Shown: positions 52,888-63,779 of the stretch, piece after piece
How positions within the stretch are numbered: position 1 is the first letter of the stretch
How the letters are laid out: the number at the start of each line of letters is the position of its first letter
Source: Ariolimax columbianus
Taxonomy: Eukaryota > Mollusca > Gastropoda > Stylommatophora > Arionidae
DNA: 64,000 nucleotides
Reading direction: 5' to 3'
NCBI GenBank assembly: GCA_036924085.1
Contig: JAVGWX010000004.1
Coordinates: forward strand, 38,042,293-38,106,292
The notes under the pieces: generated by a model
What the model was told of the DNA's origin: nothing
Database searches by the model: none
What the model saw: the letters and a program-made list of their open reading frames with translations, nothing else
Made by a program: the position numbers and the translations under genes

Positions 52888-53987
52888 CCGTTCCGAAAGA
52901 AATGCCTCCTATTTTATTATGATGTCCCACATCAAAAGTAGATTTTGATAGTATGGCAGTAAAGTTTGAACCTTCCCGCCAATATTTGTAAAATTTGGAT
53001 TCCGTCCAACAGGTGGCAGTGGAGAAGCAGTCTGTCAAAATGGTTTCTGTCAAAGAAGTACGCTATAAATAGAGGTTCGTTATTGGATTTCTCCATACAC
53101 AAAAAGTTGCACCAATTGACATTCATCGACTCTTGCTGAACGTTTATGGAAACCAAACAGTGGATGTTAGCACAGTAAGGCGGTGGGTTGTGCGTTTCAG
53201 CAGTGGCGAAAGCGACATGAAAGACAAGCCACGCACAGCTGTCACATCGCGAAATCAAGAACGTCTCCATCAACTTATCCGCGCAAATCGGAGAATTACG
53301 ACAAGGGAACTGTCTACAGAACTACTTTTCTACTTCAGCGCGTTGAAAACGATGGTGGCAACGTTGAAATACCCCAAAGTTTGCGCCAGACGAGGCCCAC
53401 AAATGCTCACACAGGAACGGAAAGAATATCGCATGCACATTTGCTATGAACTCTTGATCCATTACGAGGATGAAGATGACAGTTTCTTGGATTGATGACA
53501 GTTTCATGTGCCGCCACTACGATACTGAGTCATTAGGTTCAAATTTCAAGGATCAGGCCATAGAAGAAGACAATCTGTCTTTTGTAGCACGGTAACGCCA
53601 GACCCCCTTACCAGTTTGAAGACTGTTAAGCACATTGTCAGTCTTGGCTGGACTGTTCTACAACACCCACCGTATAGTCCGGATTCTGTGCATTCTGACT
53701 TCCAACCGTTCGGTTCAATGAAAGAAGGACTGCGTGAGCAACATTTTCCTAGCAACGACGCCGTCATAGCAACTGTGAAACAGTAGGTCACCTCTGCTGG
53801 TGCAGATTTTTACGAGCGCAGTATGTATGCTCTTGTTCATCTACGGAAAGAATGTATAGCCATAGGTAGTACAAAAAATAGTTTTATTGAAGGCATGACA
53901 TCGCTCTAACAAATAGTGTTATTGTGCTCTTTTGATCTGTTATGATTTTCATGGAATAAAATAGGAGGCATTACTTTCGGAGTGCCG
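52888..53987 (+). mobile_element. mariner-type DNA transposon with broken transposase
   Basis: Inverted ends CCGAAAGAAATGCCTCCTAT (from 52893) and, at the right, ATAGGAGGCATTACTTTCGG (ending 53980) match at nearly every base over 25-30 bp, with AATAAAAT continuing inward. The 1.1-kb spacing fits mariner. The transposase on the plus strand reads LLNVYGNQTVDVSTVRRWVV, RFSSGESDMKDKPR and ANRRITTRELS (N-terminal DNA-binding region, 53133 onward), RGPQMLTQERKEYRMHICYE, then in other frames QHPPYSPDSVHSDF (DD34D third-Asp region) and SNDAVIATVKQ, SAGADFYERSMYALVHL. The middle, with the first two catalytic Asp, is degraded and a stop precedes it. It is a dead cut-and-paste element. The outermost bases and the TA duplication are not clear. 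Confidence 0.9.
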
Positions 53988-54272
53988 CTCGTACATTATG
54001 CTTAGGGTGCATTTCTAATACAGCTACTTAACATTTTGTGCGTGGCTATATTGCAGTATTTGCATAGCTATTTTCTATTTGTGCTTGGTAGAAATAGGAA
54101 AGCCAATTATGAGGACTCTTGGATTGATATTTCTCAACATTATGCAGGTTGTGTGACAGACACTGCTCAACTACTACACTTGTAAAATCTAAACAGAAGC
54201 ACGTCTTCCTTTTTGGATGTATTTTACCAACTGTCACTCCAGATGATGTTGTAAAGGTCCAACACTGCATTT

Positions 54273-54500
54273 TTTTAAATTTTTTTTTGCGTTCGCCTTA
54301 TTTATCTATTCCCCAAGGCGTGTGTGCGTTACACTGTGGTTTTTATTTTTCAGCATGCATTTTATGTAAGGGTCTGCTTCCTCCTGCATTTTCTAAGGGT
54401 TTGCTTCCCCGGGGTAACGGCCGGTGCTGTGATGGGGATCGAACCCAGCACCTTCGGTTTGTGAGCCGTGCCACTTAACCACTAGGCCACGCCGCCCCCT
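54273..54500 (-). mobile_element. tRNA-derived SINE with intact boxes, poly(A) tail and 13-bp duplication
   Basis: A 228-base element flanked by CAACACTGCATTT on both sides (54260-54272 and 54501-54513). On the minus strand it starts AGGGGGCGGCGTGGCCTAGT, containing a perfect A-box TGGCCTAGTGG, followed by GCTGGGTTCGATCCCCATCA with B-box GGTTCGATCCC. CAC in CTCACAA occupies an anticodon-like position, so a Val-type tRNA ancestor is possible. The 3' end is an A-rich run (T run at 54273-54292 on the plus strand). This is the cleanest SINE insertion in the window. Confidence 0.9.
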
Positions 54501-54574
54501 CAACACTGCATTTGATCTACCCAAACCAGCTAATGAAGCATGTAACCAGTTATTTGATGGCAATCCATGAAACA

Positions 54575-54745
54575 TGTTGCACTCGTGTAGTCTCTCTAAG
54601 AGAAAAGGGATCGCATAGGGAAGACAAACCTTGTTCCAAAAATCCTTTGCTTAAACCGAAAGTGTCGGGCCAAAGCGCGCAGATATCGATGTGAACTGCA
54701 ACACAACGCTACAGCGCACTTTGTAGGACAAACGCAGAAGAAGAA
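54575..54745 (+). mobile_element. short GAA-tailed element, distant relative of family C
   Basis: AAAGTGTCGGGCCAAAGCGC, AGATATCGATGTGAACTGCA and CAAACGCAGAAGAAGAAGAA mirror the family C 3' half (TGTGTTGGACCGAAAGGTGC; AATATCGCAGTC..CTGTAAAC; GAACGAAGAAG). The upstream AGAGAAAAGGGATCGCATAG matches GGAGAAGGGATCGAAGAGG. Confidence 0.62.
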
Positions 54746-54825
54746 GAAGCAAAAAAAAAGGAGAAGAAAAAGAAGAAGCAGAAAGAAGAAGAAGAAGAAA
54801 GTAAGAGAAGAAGAAAAGTGCAGGA
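54733..54825. repeat. (GAA)n/(AAAG)n tract
   Basis: An irregular purine tract extending the tail of the preceding element. Pyrimidine-rich minus-strand frames (FFFFLLLL) are artefacts. Confidence 0.9.
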
Positions 54826-55684
54826 CAGAGACGAAAAATAGTTCTGACACGTAGAAGGTATGTTGTGAAAAGTGAATGCCAATGTTGCGATAACATGTAC
54901 GCTGGTAGAATGCTGTCCGATTCATGGTGTTTCAACCCTGTCACTCACAGAGGTCAAAAGCCTGTGGAGAATGGAGTAGCTTTCTGGGTTTGCACTAAAA
55001 AGCAATCCTTCAAGTAGGATACGTAAATAAAAGATTAATTAGCTCGCTTTTTCGAGTAAGGGAAACATAAAATAGAAGAAACTGTTCCAAGTTTAGTAGA
55101 CTGATAATAATAGACTTGTAATCTAACCAGTCAGTGTGTAATACCCCGTTACCAACTTGTTTGAATAGATAGTCACCGTGTCATCGTAAGCAGACCATGA
55201 GATAACGGAGGAACATTTTTATACACGCACCCCGAAGTTATCTATGGCCAGTTACTTAACCTAGGGGTAAATAACATTACTGAGACATACTAAGTACGGA
55301 CAGTCTGTCATGTTTTTATATGTACGTCAGGTCCTGACGATAAGAGCGGACCAGGTACTTTAATGCTTCCATTGAATAATTTCGAAAGTGACTGTGTCTG
55401 TGCTGTCTTGATTTGTCAGGTATTCGGTGCATACCTTATAAGTCGAAATATTGTGCACGCCTATTACTACTATCATACCAAGCTGTGTTTGAACCTCTTT
55501 GTTTTCTAGCCACCACTGGAACAAACTAGCCTGAAGCGAATACCAACCAAACTGATTAAAATCCTTAAATTTATAGTGAAGCACATGTCTCCAATAAATA
55601 CACAACAAATGTACAACAACTTCACAACAAATAAAATAAAAATGCATAAGCTACAGTAAATGTTAGTTAGTTGCCCTTTGCAAG
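54826..55684. other. unassigned, no gene seen
   Basis: No recognisable domain; a 95-codon minus frame (55360-55647) shows no known family. Confidence 0.5.
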
Positions 55685-55811
55685 TGATGATACCGACATC
55701 ATGAGACGGTTTTGTCTTGATGACGTAACTTGCGCTGTATGTGGATTAAATTGAATAAAACTGCGCGGGTCAGCAACCTCACTATCTGTCCTGAGCTACC
55801 TTGGACTAGTG

Positions 55812-58016
55812 CAGTGTTTCTCAACGGGGGCGCTGCCCCCCCCCCCCCCACAGTGGGTGTTCTGGAAATGTCAGGTTTAAATTACCATAATTATAATTAT
55901 TGCGAGGGGGGGCAGAGGGGAGGCGGGGGGGGGGGGGGAGCGTTATTTGTCTATAAGAGCGTTTTTTGTCTATAAGAGCTTTTTCGTGATTCTCGATAAT
56001 GTCAGTGACTGTATTTGAGAAATATTAATAATGACGGCGAAATAATTATCCTGTGATATTAGCGAGCTATTTATTTTCAATTATTAATATTCAAACGCAG
56101 AATTATGATGTGCCGTATCTGGGCACATTAAAACATATTAATTGAAGATTGACTCTACAACTTTACAAAATCTGGACATGTTGTAATCGAGGTAATCCAA
56201 ATACCACTATCTCAACCTGAGTCAAACATGAAAAAGTATTGAACATTTTATAAAGAAGCATGCTGATAGGTTGGTAAGAACATTTCTTACTTCCAGGATT
56301 TAAAGCAAAAGTTTGAAAGCCGTACACAGCTGTTGATATGCTTTAAAAAGTTAATAGTCAGAAGGATAAAGACCTCATCGTATCTTACATATCTTACAGA
56401 ATAGCACAAATGATAGCAAAATGTGGTAAGCCTCTACAGTATTGAAAACAAATTAATATTACTAGCTGTACGAAAGGTGATTAGTACCATGATAGAAGGA
56501 AATCCAAGTGAAATAGTTAACTCTTTCCCACTGAGCAATGATACTGCGTCTAGGAGAATTGATAAGATGGCAATTAATGTTGAAAATCAACTGTGTTAGG
56601 ATTTGCAATCAACCGAATTTTCATGAAAGCGCAGAACGCGGCAATGAAGCTTTGCTCCTCGCATATGTTAGATTCATGAAGAATGAACAAGTTGTGAAAG
56701 AAATATTATCAAAATTACTGAAAACAGATTCCAAGGACTTGTCGATCTTTAAAAACATTGAGAAATATTTAATTACAAAACACATTCCTTTTTCTAACAG
56801 ATGGAACTCCTGTAAAAGTTTGTCGCCATCGCGGTTTTCTGGCTCCATTAAAAAAAAGGTGGCACCACATGCCTTTAACAATACAGTGTGCCATTCACCG
56901 GAACCGCTTGGTAGCCAAACAACTTAGCGACAGACCCAACAAATCACTGAGTGTAGTTATCAGTGTTATTAATAAAATCAACTCCCATTCCTTGACCGAT
57001 AGATTATTTCGTCAATTGTGTAATGACAATGATGATGAGTTTGAACGTCTTCTCATACACACAGAAATAAGATGGCTGTCCAAAGGGAATTGTTTGAAAA
57101 GATTTTGGGCATTGTTTGATACAATTATGGAGTTTTTTTTATTCAATACAAGAACAGCTTAGCATTGAAACTGAACTACTGCGTCAAGATGAGACCTGCC
57201 TTTAAGATATATTTGAACAGTTAAATTATGTCCATCTTAAGCTGCAGCGAAATAACTAGTCTTTTCAAAGTGAAAGGAGTTATTATGGGGTTCATCAGCA
57301 AATTGGGATTGTTTAATAATAACCTCGGTCATAGTGAACTATATCAATGTCCATGTTTGCAGCAGTTAGACAAGGATGGCTTGAAAGATGCAGGTTTGGT
57401 AATGTATTGCTGCCATTTGGAGGCTGTTAAGAATGATTTGATTATCAGATTGAAAGATCTGCAGGATCTCAACATACCAGAATGGGTGATTGATCTGTTT
57501 TAAATAGACCCGGAACTTGTTAGTGGGCGTCTCCAAGAAGACCTGATTGAGCTACAATATGGCTTTGAGGCAAAAGCACGGTTTAGTAAACTTGAATTCG
57601 AAAAAAATTTGAATCCAGATTAGAATGTCTTATCCACATCTTTGGAAATAAATTAAACTGCTAATTACACTATTTCCAACATCATATTTGGCAGAGAAAT
57701 GGTTTAGTTCTGTAGTGATGGTGCTGAAAAAACAACGCAATCGATTGCAAATTTGTGACAGAGGAGCCTTGATACTTCTTTAAAAAAATATATAACCAGA
57801 TATTGTTCAGTTCGCTGTGTCATACGAAGCACAGGGATCACACTCAATTCAATTGATAAGTGATATTTTTTTTATTACAAATCAATTTTTCAATAAATGA
57901 TTGAAAATGAATGATCCAAAGTAATGTAAGTGGTAGGATTGTTGTGGGGAGGGAGCGTTCACTCAATTTTTGGTTAGAAAAGAGGGCGCCAGCTCAATTA
58001 GGGTTGAGAAACACTG
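55812..58016 (+). mobile_element. Charlie-like hAT transposon, 2.2 kb, nested in a SINE
   Basis: Perfect 14-bp inverted ends CAGTGTTTCTCAAC (55812-55825) and GTTGAGAAACACTG (58003-58016) lie between 8-base duplications GACTAGTG and GGCTAGTG (7 of 8 match). These ends are of the CAGTGGTTCTCAACC type used by Charlie/ZBED5-related hAT elements. Near the left end are C- and G-runs that could pair. The interior encodes a fragmented transposase on the plus strand. Confidence 0.93.
56222..57785 (+). pseudogene. hAT transposase, ZBED5/Charlie-like, broken
   Basis: Pieces in order: YFQDLKQKFESRTQLLICFK-like sequence, PSEIVNSFPLSNDTASRRID, KMAINVENQLC, NEALLLAYVRFMKNEQVVKE, FKNIEKYLITKHIPFSNRWN, KKVAPHAF, IQCAIHRNRLVAKQLSDRP (the usual form is IHCxIHRxALASK), LLIHTEIRWLSKGNCLKRF (HTEVRWLSKG motif), WALFDTIMEFF, then in later frames DLQDLNIPEWVIDLF and AEKWFSSVVMVLKKQRNRLQ-like sequence from the C-terminal dimerisation region. 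Several frameshifts and stops separate them, and the N-terminal BED finger is not visible. The enzyme would cut at the element ends; this copy cannot. Confidence 0.92.
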
Positions 58017-58239
58017 GGCTAGTGAAAGATATAAGTCAAGACGACTGGAGATAACTCAGGATGTAGGGACTCTGGTCGCACCTCCCTTGAGACCAGGGGT
58101 CGCTTGAAACTTGCAGGATTCGATCCCCCACCTTTTCCGTTCATCGTTTACAGCCAATACTAGCATTCAAAGAGGAGGTTGATCAACGCGCTTTTCATAC
58201 CTACTTTGTGTTACCAGTGTCAATAGTGGTCCTTATTGG

Positions 58240-58540
58240 AAGGTCACAAGAGCTGTGAGATGCGCTGTGGGCGAAGTGCAGTTGGCAAGTCTATCCAAGA
58301 CAAGATTCAGAGCTGTGAGATGCGCTGTGGGCGAAGTACAAGTTGGCAAGTCTATCTGAGACAAGATTCAGAGCTGTGAGATGCGCTGTGAGCGAAGTAC
58401 AAGTTGGCAAGTCTATCTGAGACAAGATTCAGAGCTGTGAGATGCGCTGTGAGCGAAGTACAAGTTGGCAAGTCTATCTGAGACAAGATTCAGAGCTGTG
58501 AGATGCGCTGTGAGTGAAGTACAAGTTGGTTCGAATGCGT
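58240..58540. repeat. 61-bp tandem repeat, five units, in LINE coding sequence
   Basis: Units contain AGAGCTGTGAGATGCGCTGT and GAAGTACAAGTTGGCAAGTC. The last unit runs into the LINE C-terminal coding that follows, so the repeat was made from that gene. Confidence 0.93.
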
Positions 58541-58760
58541 TATGACCAACCAGCAGCAAAAGCCTATCACATACAAATATCAGGTCCTCGTGGAAGAGGC
58601 CGCCCTCGTCGCAGATGGACAGAACGTGTGTCTGAAACACTCGGCAGGTTCCACTTGACAACCACACAAGCTTCTTACCTGGACCAAACAAGAAATCTAC
58701 GCATCCCGCCTCTCTGCAACGCAGCATGGCAATAGCAGTAGGAAAAAAGAAGAAGCAGAT
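58515..58760 (+). pseudogene. LINE C-terminal fragment with GAA tail
   Basis: A 73-codon plus frame includes RMRYDQPAAKAYHIQISG and PRGRGRPRRRWTERVSETLG, a typical arginine-rich LINE C-terminus (GRPRxRWxDxVxxDL). It ends CTCTGCAACGCAGCATGGCA with a stop and AAAAAAGAAGAAGCAG. It is 5' truncated, and the upstream coding is replaced by the 61-bp tandem repeat. Confidence 0.75.
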
Positions 58761-58764
58761 GACT

Positions 58765-59094
58765 AGCGCAAATAGCACATAATCAACGTAACATCTAAAA
58801 AGGAGTCAATAGGAGGGGATTTAAATGAGGACAATTGCTTTGTTCACGGTATACGCAATTATACCCCGTTTACCAACCTTTCTATTAAAACTTGACCTTG
58901 GTTCTACTATGTAAATATTTTATAATTTTGAAGCTAAAAAAAACTAATGTTAAAATGCATGCCATTTTCTTCAAAGAAAACACAATGTACTGGCAGTTGT
59001 TTCTAGAAAAACAAAACACCGAGAAGTAGCATACAGTCAACATAAGTATTATGAGAACGGGTAACAAATAAATAGTTCTTATATTCTTATTCTT
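58765..59094. other. unassigned, no gene seen
   Basis: AT-rich sequence, nothing recognised. Confidence 0.5.
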
Positions 59095-59099
59095 TTTTT

Positions 59100-59300
59100 T
59101 TACTGTGGTATTTGCACCTTTCGGCCAGACACATCCGACTACAGCAGGTATTTTGAGTACCGGGTTAGTTTTCCCACTTCGATCCCTTTTCCTTTATCAG
59201 TTTGCTCTGTTGCGGTCTGTTTTCCAGGATTATGTCGTGGGGGTGTCAAAGGTTCTTGGCAGCTCTGGGTCGCTGGAAAGGAAAAAAGACAACCTCTACA
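59100..59300 (-). mobile_element. family C, partial inverted copy
   Basis: TTTGCACCTTTCGGCCAGAC, ACATCCGACTACAGCAGGTA, GTACCGGGTTAGTTTTCCCA and TTCTTGGCAGCTCTGGGTCG are the complement of family C from its middle to near its head. The GAA-tail end is replaced by a T run at 59092-59101. Confidence 0.82.
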
Positions 59301-59404
59301 CGATACGGTAGAAGAGAAACGACAAAGCCCAGTCTATTTTATGTGGTCCATCTGTGAAGAATTTAGCCTACACGTATCGTCATAGCATGTTCAGAAATTC
59401 GTGC

Positions 59405-60735
59405 TTTTAATCAACTTCTTTATACTGGTTTAGAAGACTGCAGAGTCTGTATACAACCAGTTTCTTGTACTACTCATGTTCTAAGAATAAGTATGTGCGG
59501 TCAATCTATTCCTGAATGTATTAACTTGACACTGCCTCCACTATTTACTGTGACCATGCATTCCAAGAATTCACCACACTCTGACTACAAACAATTTCAT
59601 AATATCTAAGCTGGACCTTTCTTTGAATACTATGTAGCTGTGCCCTCTTGTTCTTGTAGCTGTGCCCTCTTGTTCTTGTAGCTGTGCCCTCTTTTTCTTG
59701 TAGCTGTGCCCTCTTGTTCTTGTAGCTGTGCCCTCTTTTTCTTGTAGCTGGTTGTATTTTAAAAAGCTTGTCATAGTCTAATTTATCATTTACCTTAATT
59801 ATATTATAAACCTGTATTAAATCACCGCCAATTCTTCTCTATCTGGAGGCCAGTTTTTCTTAGCCTTTTTTCCCCTAATAACTATGATTTCGGAATTCCA
59901 CTATCAGTTCTGTAGCTCATCTTTATATCCTTTCCAACATGTTTATATCCCCGCAACGATAAGGAGTCTACACATCACTCCAATCTAGGTTTTACTAATG
60001 CTTTATACAGTTTGACTATCACGTATTTGCTCCTATGTTTAGTATTTCTTTTTATAATAACTAACATTGCATCCTATTTTGTCACTGATACCTGGACTTG
60101 CTCATAAACCTTGCCCATATAACCCCTAGCTCTCTTTCCTTTTCTTTCTTTCTAATATTGTTCTCTCCCATTCTGCAATTATGTTCCATATTGGATCTAC
60201 CTATGTGGATGACTGTACATTTATCTACAAAAACTCCACATTCCAGCTCTGACAATTCTTACATTTTATTTAAATCCTACCTCAACATATCCACTTCTGC
60301 TTTAGATGAAACACTCCTGCATAGTTTTTTGTTTGTGTCATCCACGAATTTGCACTCATGGATCTGACATCAAAAATGTTCCCAAAACTGAGCACTCAAA
60401 TCTTTTTACCTCGCACCACTAAGAGTACTCATTTATGCACAACTTATGTCTTCTTCCAATTAGCCACTTTTCTGGCCATTTTGTAACTTTGCCACCGGTT
60501 CCCTGCCATTTTAACTTCTTAAACTATCTTTGATGAGGTACTCTATCAAAGACCTTTGCAAAATCTAGATAAATAGCATCCCCTATCTCATCTCTCAATC
60601 TTTATATTTTGTTAACCTCATCCATGAATTCAAATAGATTTGTTAAGCACGATCTTCCTTTAGTAAACCCAAACTGACTATTTCTGATTAAATTAAATTT
60701 GCCCAGGTGCATTACAATATTTTGTTTGATTATTG
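59405..60735 (-). pseudogene. CR1-like LINE reverse transcriptase, 5' truncated
   Basis: From about 60660 down, the minus strand reads NLFEFMDEVNK, DAIYLDFAKVFDRVPHQ (palm motif A), KLKWQGTGGKVTKW, EKWLIGRRHKLCINE, ECSVLGTFLM (remnant of GVPQGSVLGPLLF), a degraded FVDDTN (motif C), CSELWQ-type and VDKCTVIHIGRSNMEHN sequence, RELGVIW, and VKLYKALVKPRLEWCV-like thumb sequence. It ends near 59600 with TRGHSYKKKRAQ and KERSSLDIMKLFVVRVW, the same C-terminus as 43125-43465. Stops and frameshifts are frequent. CR1 assignment rests on YLDFAKAFDKVPHQRLLKKL and the TRGHxxKL ending. It has no RNase H and no GAA tail, unlike the other LINEs here. Confidence 0.88.
59635..59752. repeat. 22-bp tandem repeat in the CR1 C-terminus
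   Basis: Five units of TGTGCCCTCTTGTTCTTGTA plus GC. On the minus strand they spell repeated TRTRGHSY/KKRAQLQ because 22 bases cycle through all three frames. It expanded inside CR1 coding sequence. Confidence 0.93.
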
Positions 60736-61178
60736 ACTAATATTTTGCAGACTTTGCTCGTTAAACTAAGCCGCTAGAATGTATACATTTTCTTAATAAC
60801 GTGCTTGTTGGATTTGTCCCTATTTCAATGAGAATGTAAATGTGTTATGCAGAAATTTTAAGTACACTGTACGGATTTACTAAAACATACGTTTTCTTTG
60901 TTCCTACCAAACTACCTACATTTTTTGTTTATACACAAAACACATCAGTACTATAAAATACTTTCTAACTGTACTTCCGTTAATTGATAGTACAGGAGTA
61001 TTTTTAATTAAATTTGTAGTCAATTATTTGTCCTTGTAAATATGCAATAATGTTTATAATATATACATTTCCAGTATGAGCTGTGTGTTGAAAAGAAATT
61101 ACATGGCTAATGTTTGAGTTTTTGTGGCAGTGTTTCCTTTTAATTAAATATTATGTCCCAATGCTAATGCGTACTAAC
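60736..61178. other. unassigned, no gene seen
   Basis: AT-rich. It may include more decayed CR1 sequence on the minus strand; nothing certain. Confidence 0.45.
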
Positions 61179-61650
61179 TATTTTCTTCATTGGTCTCCCG
61201 TGTTGTTATAGTCTAGTATCCGGTGTGAAAATGACCGTTCGCTAATACCCAGTGCATACATTGTTCGCACTGTCTATTTTCTTCATTGGTCTCCCGTGTT
61301 GTTATAGTCTAGTATCCGGTGTGAAAATGACCGTTCGCTAATACCCAGTGCATACATTGTTCGCACTGTCTATTTTCTTCATTGGTCTCCCGTGTTGTTA
61401 TAGTCTAGTATCCGGTGTGAAAATAACCGTTCGCTAATACCCAGTGCATACATTGTTCGCACTGTCTATTTTCTTCATTGGTCTCCCGTGTTGTTATAGT
61501 CTAGTATCCGGTGTGAAAATGACCGTTCGCTAATACCCAGTGCATACATTGTTCGCACTGTCTATTTTCTTCATTGGTCTCCCGTGTTGTAATAGTCTAG
61601 TATCCGGTGTGAAAATGACCGTTCGCTAATACCCAGTGCATACATTGTTC
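61179..61650. repeat. 96-bp satellite, five nearly identical units
   Basis: Units start TATTTTCTTCATTGGTCTCC and end TACATTGTTCGCACTGTC, at 61179, 61275, 61371, 61467 and 61563. Only a few substitutions distinguish them, so this array is young or recently homogenised. No open frame crosses it. Confidence 0.96.
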
Positions 61651-61844
61651 TTTTCTCTTCGGGTTTGAAATACAATGATACAGATTCCCACGTTTAATCT
61701 CACATGAGAAATATCGATGCAATTTTATAAGGTTTTCTTGTGTAACTAATTTAACTTTCAACGTCATTCTAAATAATTAAGACACTATAAATCTGTGTTG
61801 CGCCTTTACAAGTTAAAAGAATTATAAAAACGATCAAGTACCCA

Positions 61845-62163
61845 GGCTGCTCACCATGGGGGCCACTCTTCCCCTTCTCTCTCCTCTCACCTCACTCTGT
61901 TTCATTTGACTCTGTCCTACAGTCACACTCTTGCACAACTTTCACACGCGCCCTCATGGTGAGGCCCTTCCATTGCACTTTGGTTGGGCTAGCTTCTGAG
62001 AGCGTACAAACCTAGCATAGGTACATACAGACGCACACATTCATCCAAGCACTGGTTTATACGTCCTGATATCGCCCAATGGACTACGGTCTGGGGTGGA
62101 AAATGGCGCGCCTCCGCCAGTAGAAACTAGTGAGGCAAACATCTAAGCTAAAAAATCAAAAAA
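61845..62163 (+). mobile_element. poly(A)-tailed short retroelement, family E, complete copy
   Basis: A 319-base element flanked by perfect ATCAAGTACCCA duplications (61833-61844 and 62164-62175). It starts GGCTGCTCACCATGGGGGCC and ends in CTAAAAAATCAAAAAA. From TTTCATTTGACTCTGTCC to TAGAAACTAGTGAGGCAAAC it is almost identical to 22670-22920. It has no tRNA-like boxes that I recognise and no coding frame. The ends defined here also fit the nested copy at 22647. Confidence 0.92.
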
Positions 62164-62289
62164 ATCAAGTACCCAAAATGTGTGTCACATCTCGAAACTT
62201 TCAGTGCAATATCAGTGCGCGTTAAAAATTTTCCCACAAAAACGGCTGGAATATATGGTTTCCGAAATGACCTTTTCCACACATCACCG

Positions 62290-62640
62290 TTAGTTGTGTT
62301 GTTGTTTGCCAATGCTCACTCTTTTTCGCGCCCTGAAAAGGACGTTAAGTGGCAGGTTGCTGTAGCTTTTCTCACATCCCGAGCGTGCTGATGAAGGGGA
62401 ACCGGGGTCCTCCAGGTGGTTGTGCTATGTTTGGCTTCAACTGCATGTCGCTCACTACTACGGAGATTTCGTCGATCTCTCACCCCGTTAGCCAGGCTGT
62501 CATGAAAGCCCATTTTCAGTGAGGGCTACTAGGAAGCCGAGGTAAAGGTCTTGGCCAGTATGTTTTGCCTCACCCTGACTAACATGTCTGATCAGTATAT
62601 TTTGTATGACCAGATGTTAGTTTTCCTCAACATATCCATG
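62290..62640 (+). mobile_element. dispersed repeat family D, copy 4
   Basis: TGTTGTTGTTTGCCAATGCT, CATCCCGAGCGTGCTGATGA, TGTCGCTCACTACTACGGAG, CTTGGCCAGTATGTTTTGCC and GTATGACCAGATGTTAG follow the family D order. It lies 110 bases after the family E copy, the same pair of families that are nested at 22.3-23.2 kb. Confidence 0.8.
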
Positions 62641-63235
62641 AGTTGTATAGGAATATTAAAATGCTATCTAGCGAAATCAAATATTTTTATATAACCAAAA
62701 TAAGCTAAAATTTGTCATATTAATTGTTATGACCTAAAAGATTTGACATAGCGTCGATCTTACAATAATTAAAAATATATTTTCATCTCATTATCGCTGA
62801 GATTTATTATTTTCAAGATCGACACGTATTTCTGAACGCACTGTAGAACCTAAATATAAGATAACATGTCTGGCATATACAATGAATACATTTCGTATTA
62901 GCTATCATATGAGATATATATCTTTGCAAAACCTGCCTTTTGTACTTTCGGAAAGATAACGCTGTTGCCCACAGAGATAACCTATTTTGTATCCGACAAT
63001 TCGTGACGACTGATATCAGTACCACCCAAAGCTGCTGGGCCAAAGTTTGGCACGATTATACGCTTCTTTCAGATGTTAAGGAATAGAAGACAGTAATATG
63101 TTGTTTGCATATGTAGAGAAGCCTCACAGTTGAAGAGAAGAACAAAGAGGCCAAAGAACATCTTGTCCCAAAAAATGTTAAACTTGAAGCAGGGGCAGTT
63201 AGAATCTCATGGGCGAAGCTCTAGAAAATGAACTT
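62641..63235. other. unassigned, no gene seen
   Basis: AT-rich, no recognisable structure. Confidence 0.5.
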
Positions 63236-63405
63236 AAATCGTAATAGATGGCGAAATCGTCGTAATTGGTGAAATCGTCAAAGATGGTAAAATCGTCGTA
63301 AGTGGTGAAATCGTCAAAGATGGTGAAATCGTCGTAAATGGTGAAAGAGATGTAAAATCGTCATAAATGGTGAAACAGATGGTGAAATCGTCAAAGATGG
63401 TGCAT
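63236..63405. repeat. 18-bp minisatellite
   Basis: About nine units of ATGGTGAAATCGTCGTAA and ATGGTGAAATCGTCAAAG in alternation, effectively a 36-bp two-part unit, with some loss at the right end. Confidence 0.92.
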
Positions 63406-63779
63406 GAGTGTTTAGGGTCGGGGAGATTGGGCTCGCGACTAGGAACAAAAGTTTCCTGGATACGTGCCAAGATCACTCACCTTCTCGACACTAAGTCAAC
63501 AAAGGAAACGATGGGTTAGGTGGAAGAATTTGTCTGGTACAGAAGGGAGGGGGGGGGGGTGAATCTTTAATCTATTTAGCTGTACATGGGCATCTTACAG
63601 ATTGAAATCAAAACAAGACGAAGTTGTATGGAAGAGAACTCGTCACTTTAAATCGTGTACAAAGAAAAGGTCTATACGCCATACACTGCTTCAATGGGAC
63701 TGAAGACGCAATTAACAAGTTGACATCAGCCTGCGAATCATAGCTAGCTATCTCCTCAGGATCATCGAACCAGAGCTGT
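63406..63779. other. unassigned, no gene seen
   Basis: A G run at 63548 and chance frames only. No domain recognised. Confidence 0.5.

Larger units (their letters stand above)
55685..58140 (-). mobile_element. SINE family S2, minus copy split by a hAT transposon
   Basis: 55685-55811 is the complement of the S2 3' end (GACGGTTTTGTCTTGATGAC; TAACTTGCGCTGTATG). 58017-58140 is the complement of the head and middle (TCAAGACGACTGGAGATAAC; GGTCGCTTGAAACTTGCAGG; ATTCGATCCC). The pieces join across the 8-base duplication of the hAT element at 55812-58016. The SINE is therefore older than the hAT insertion. The A-box end is beyond clear recognition. Confidence 0.82.
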
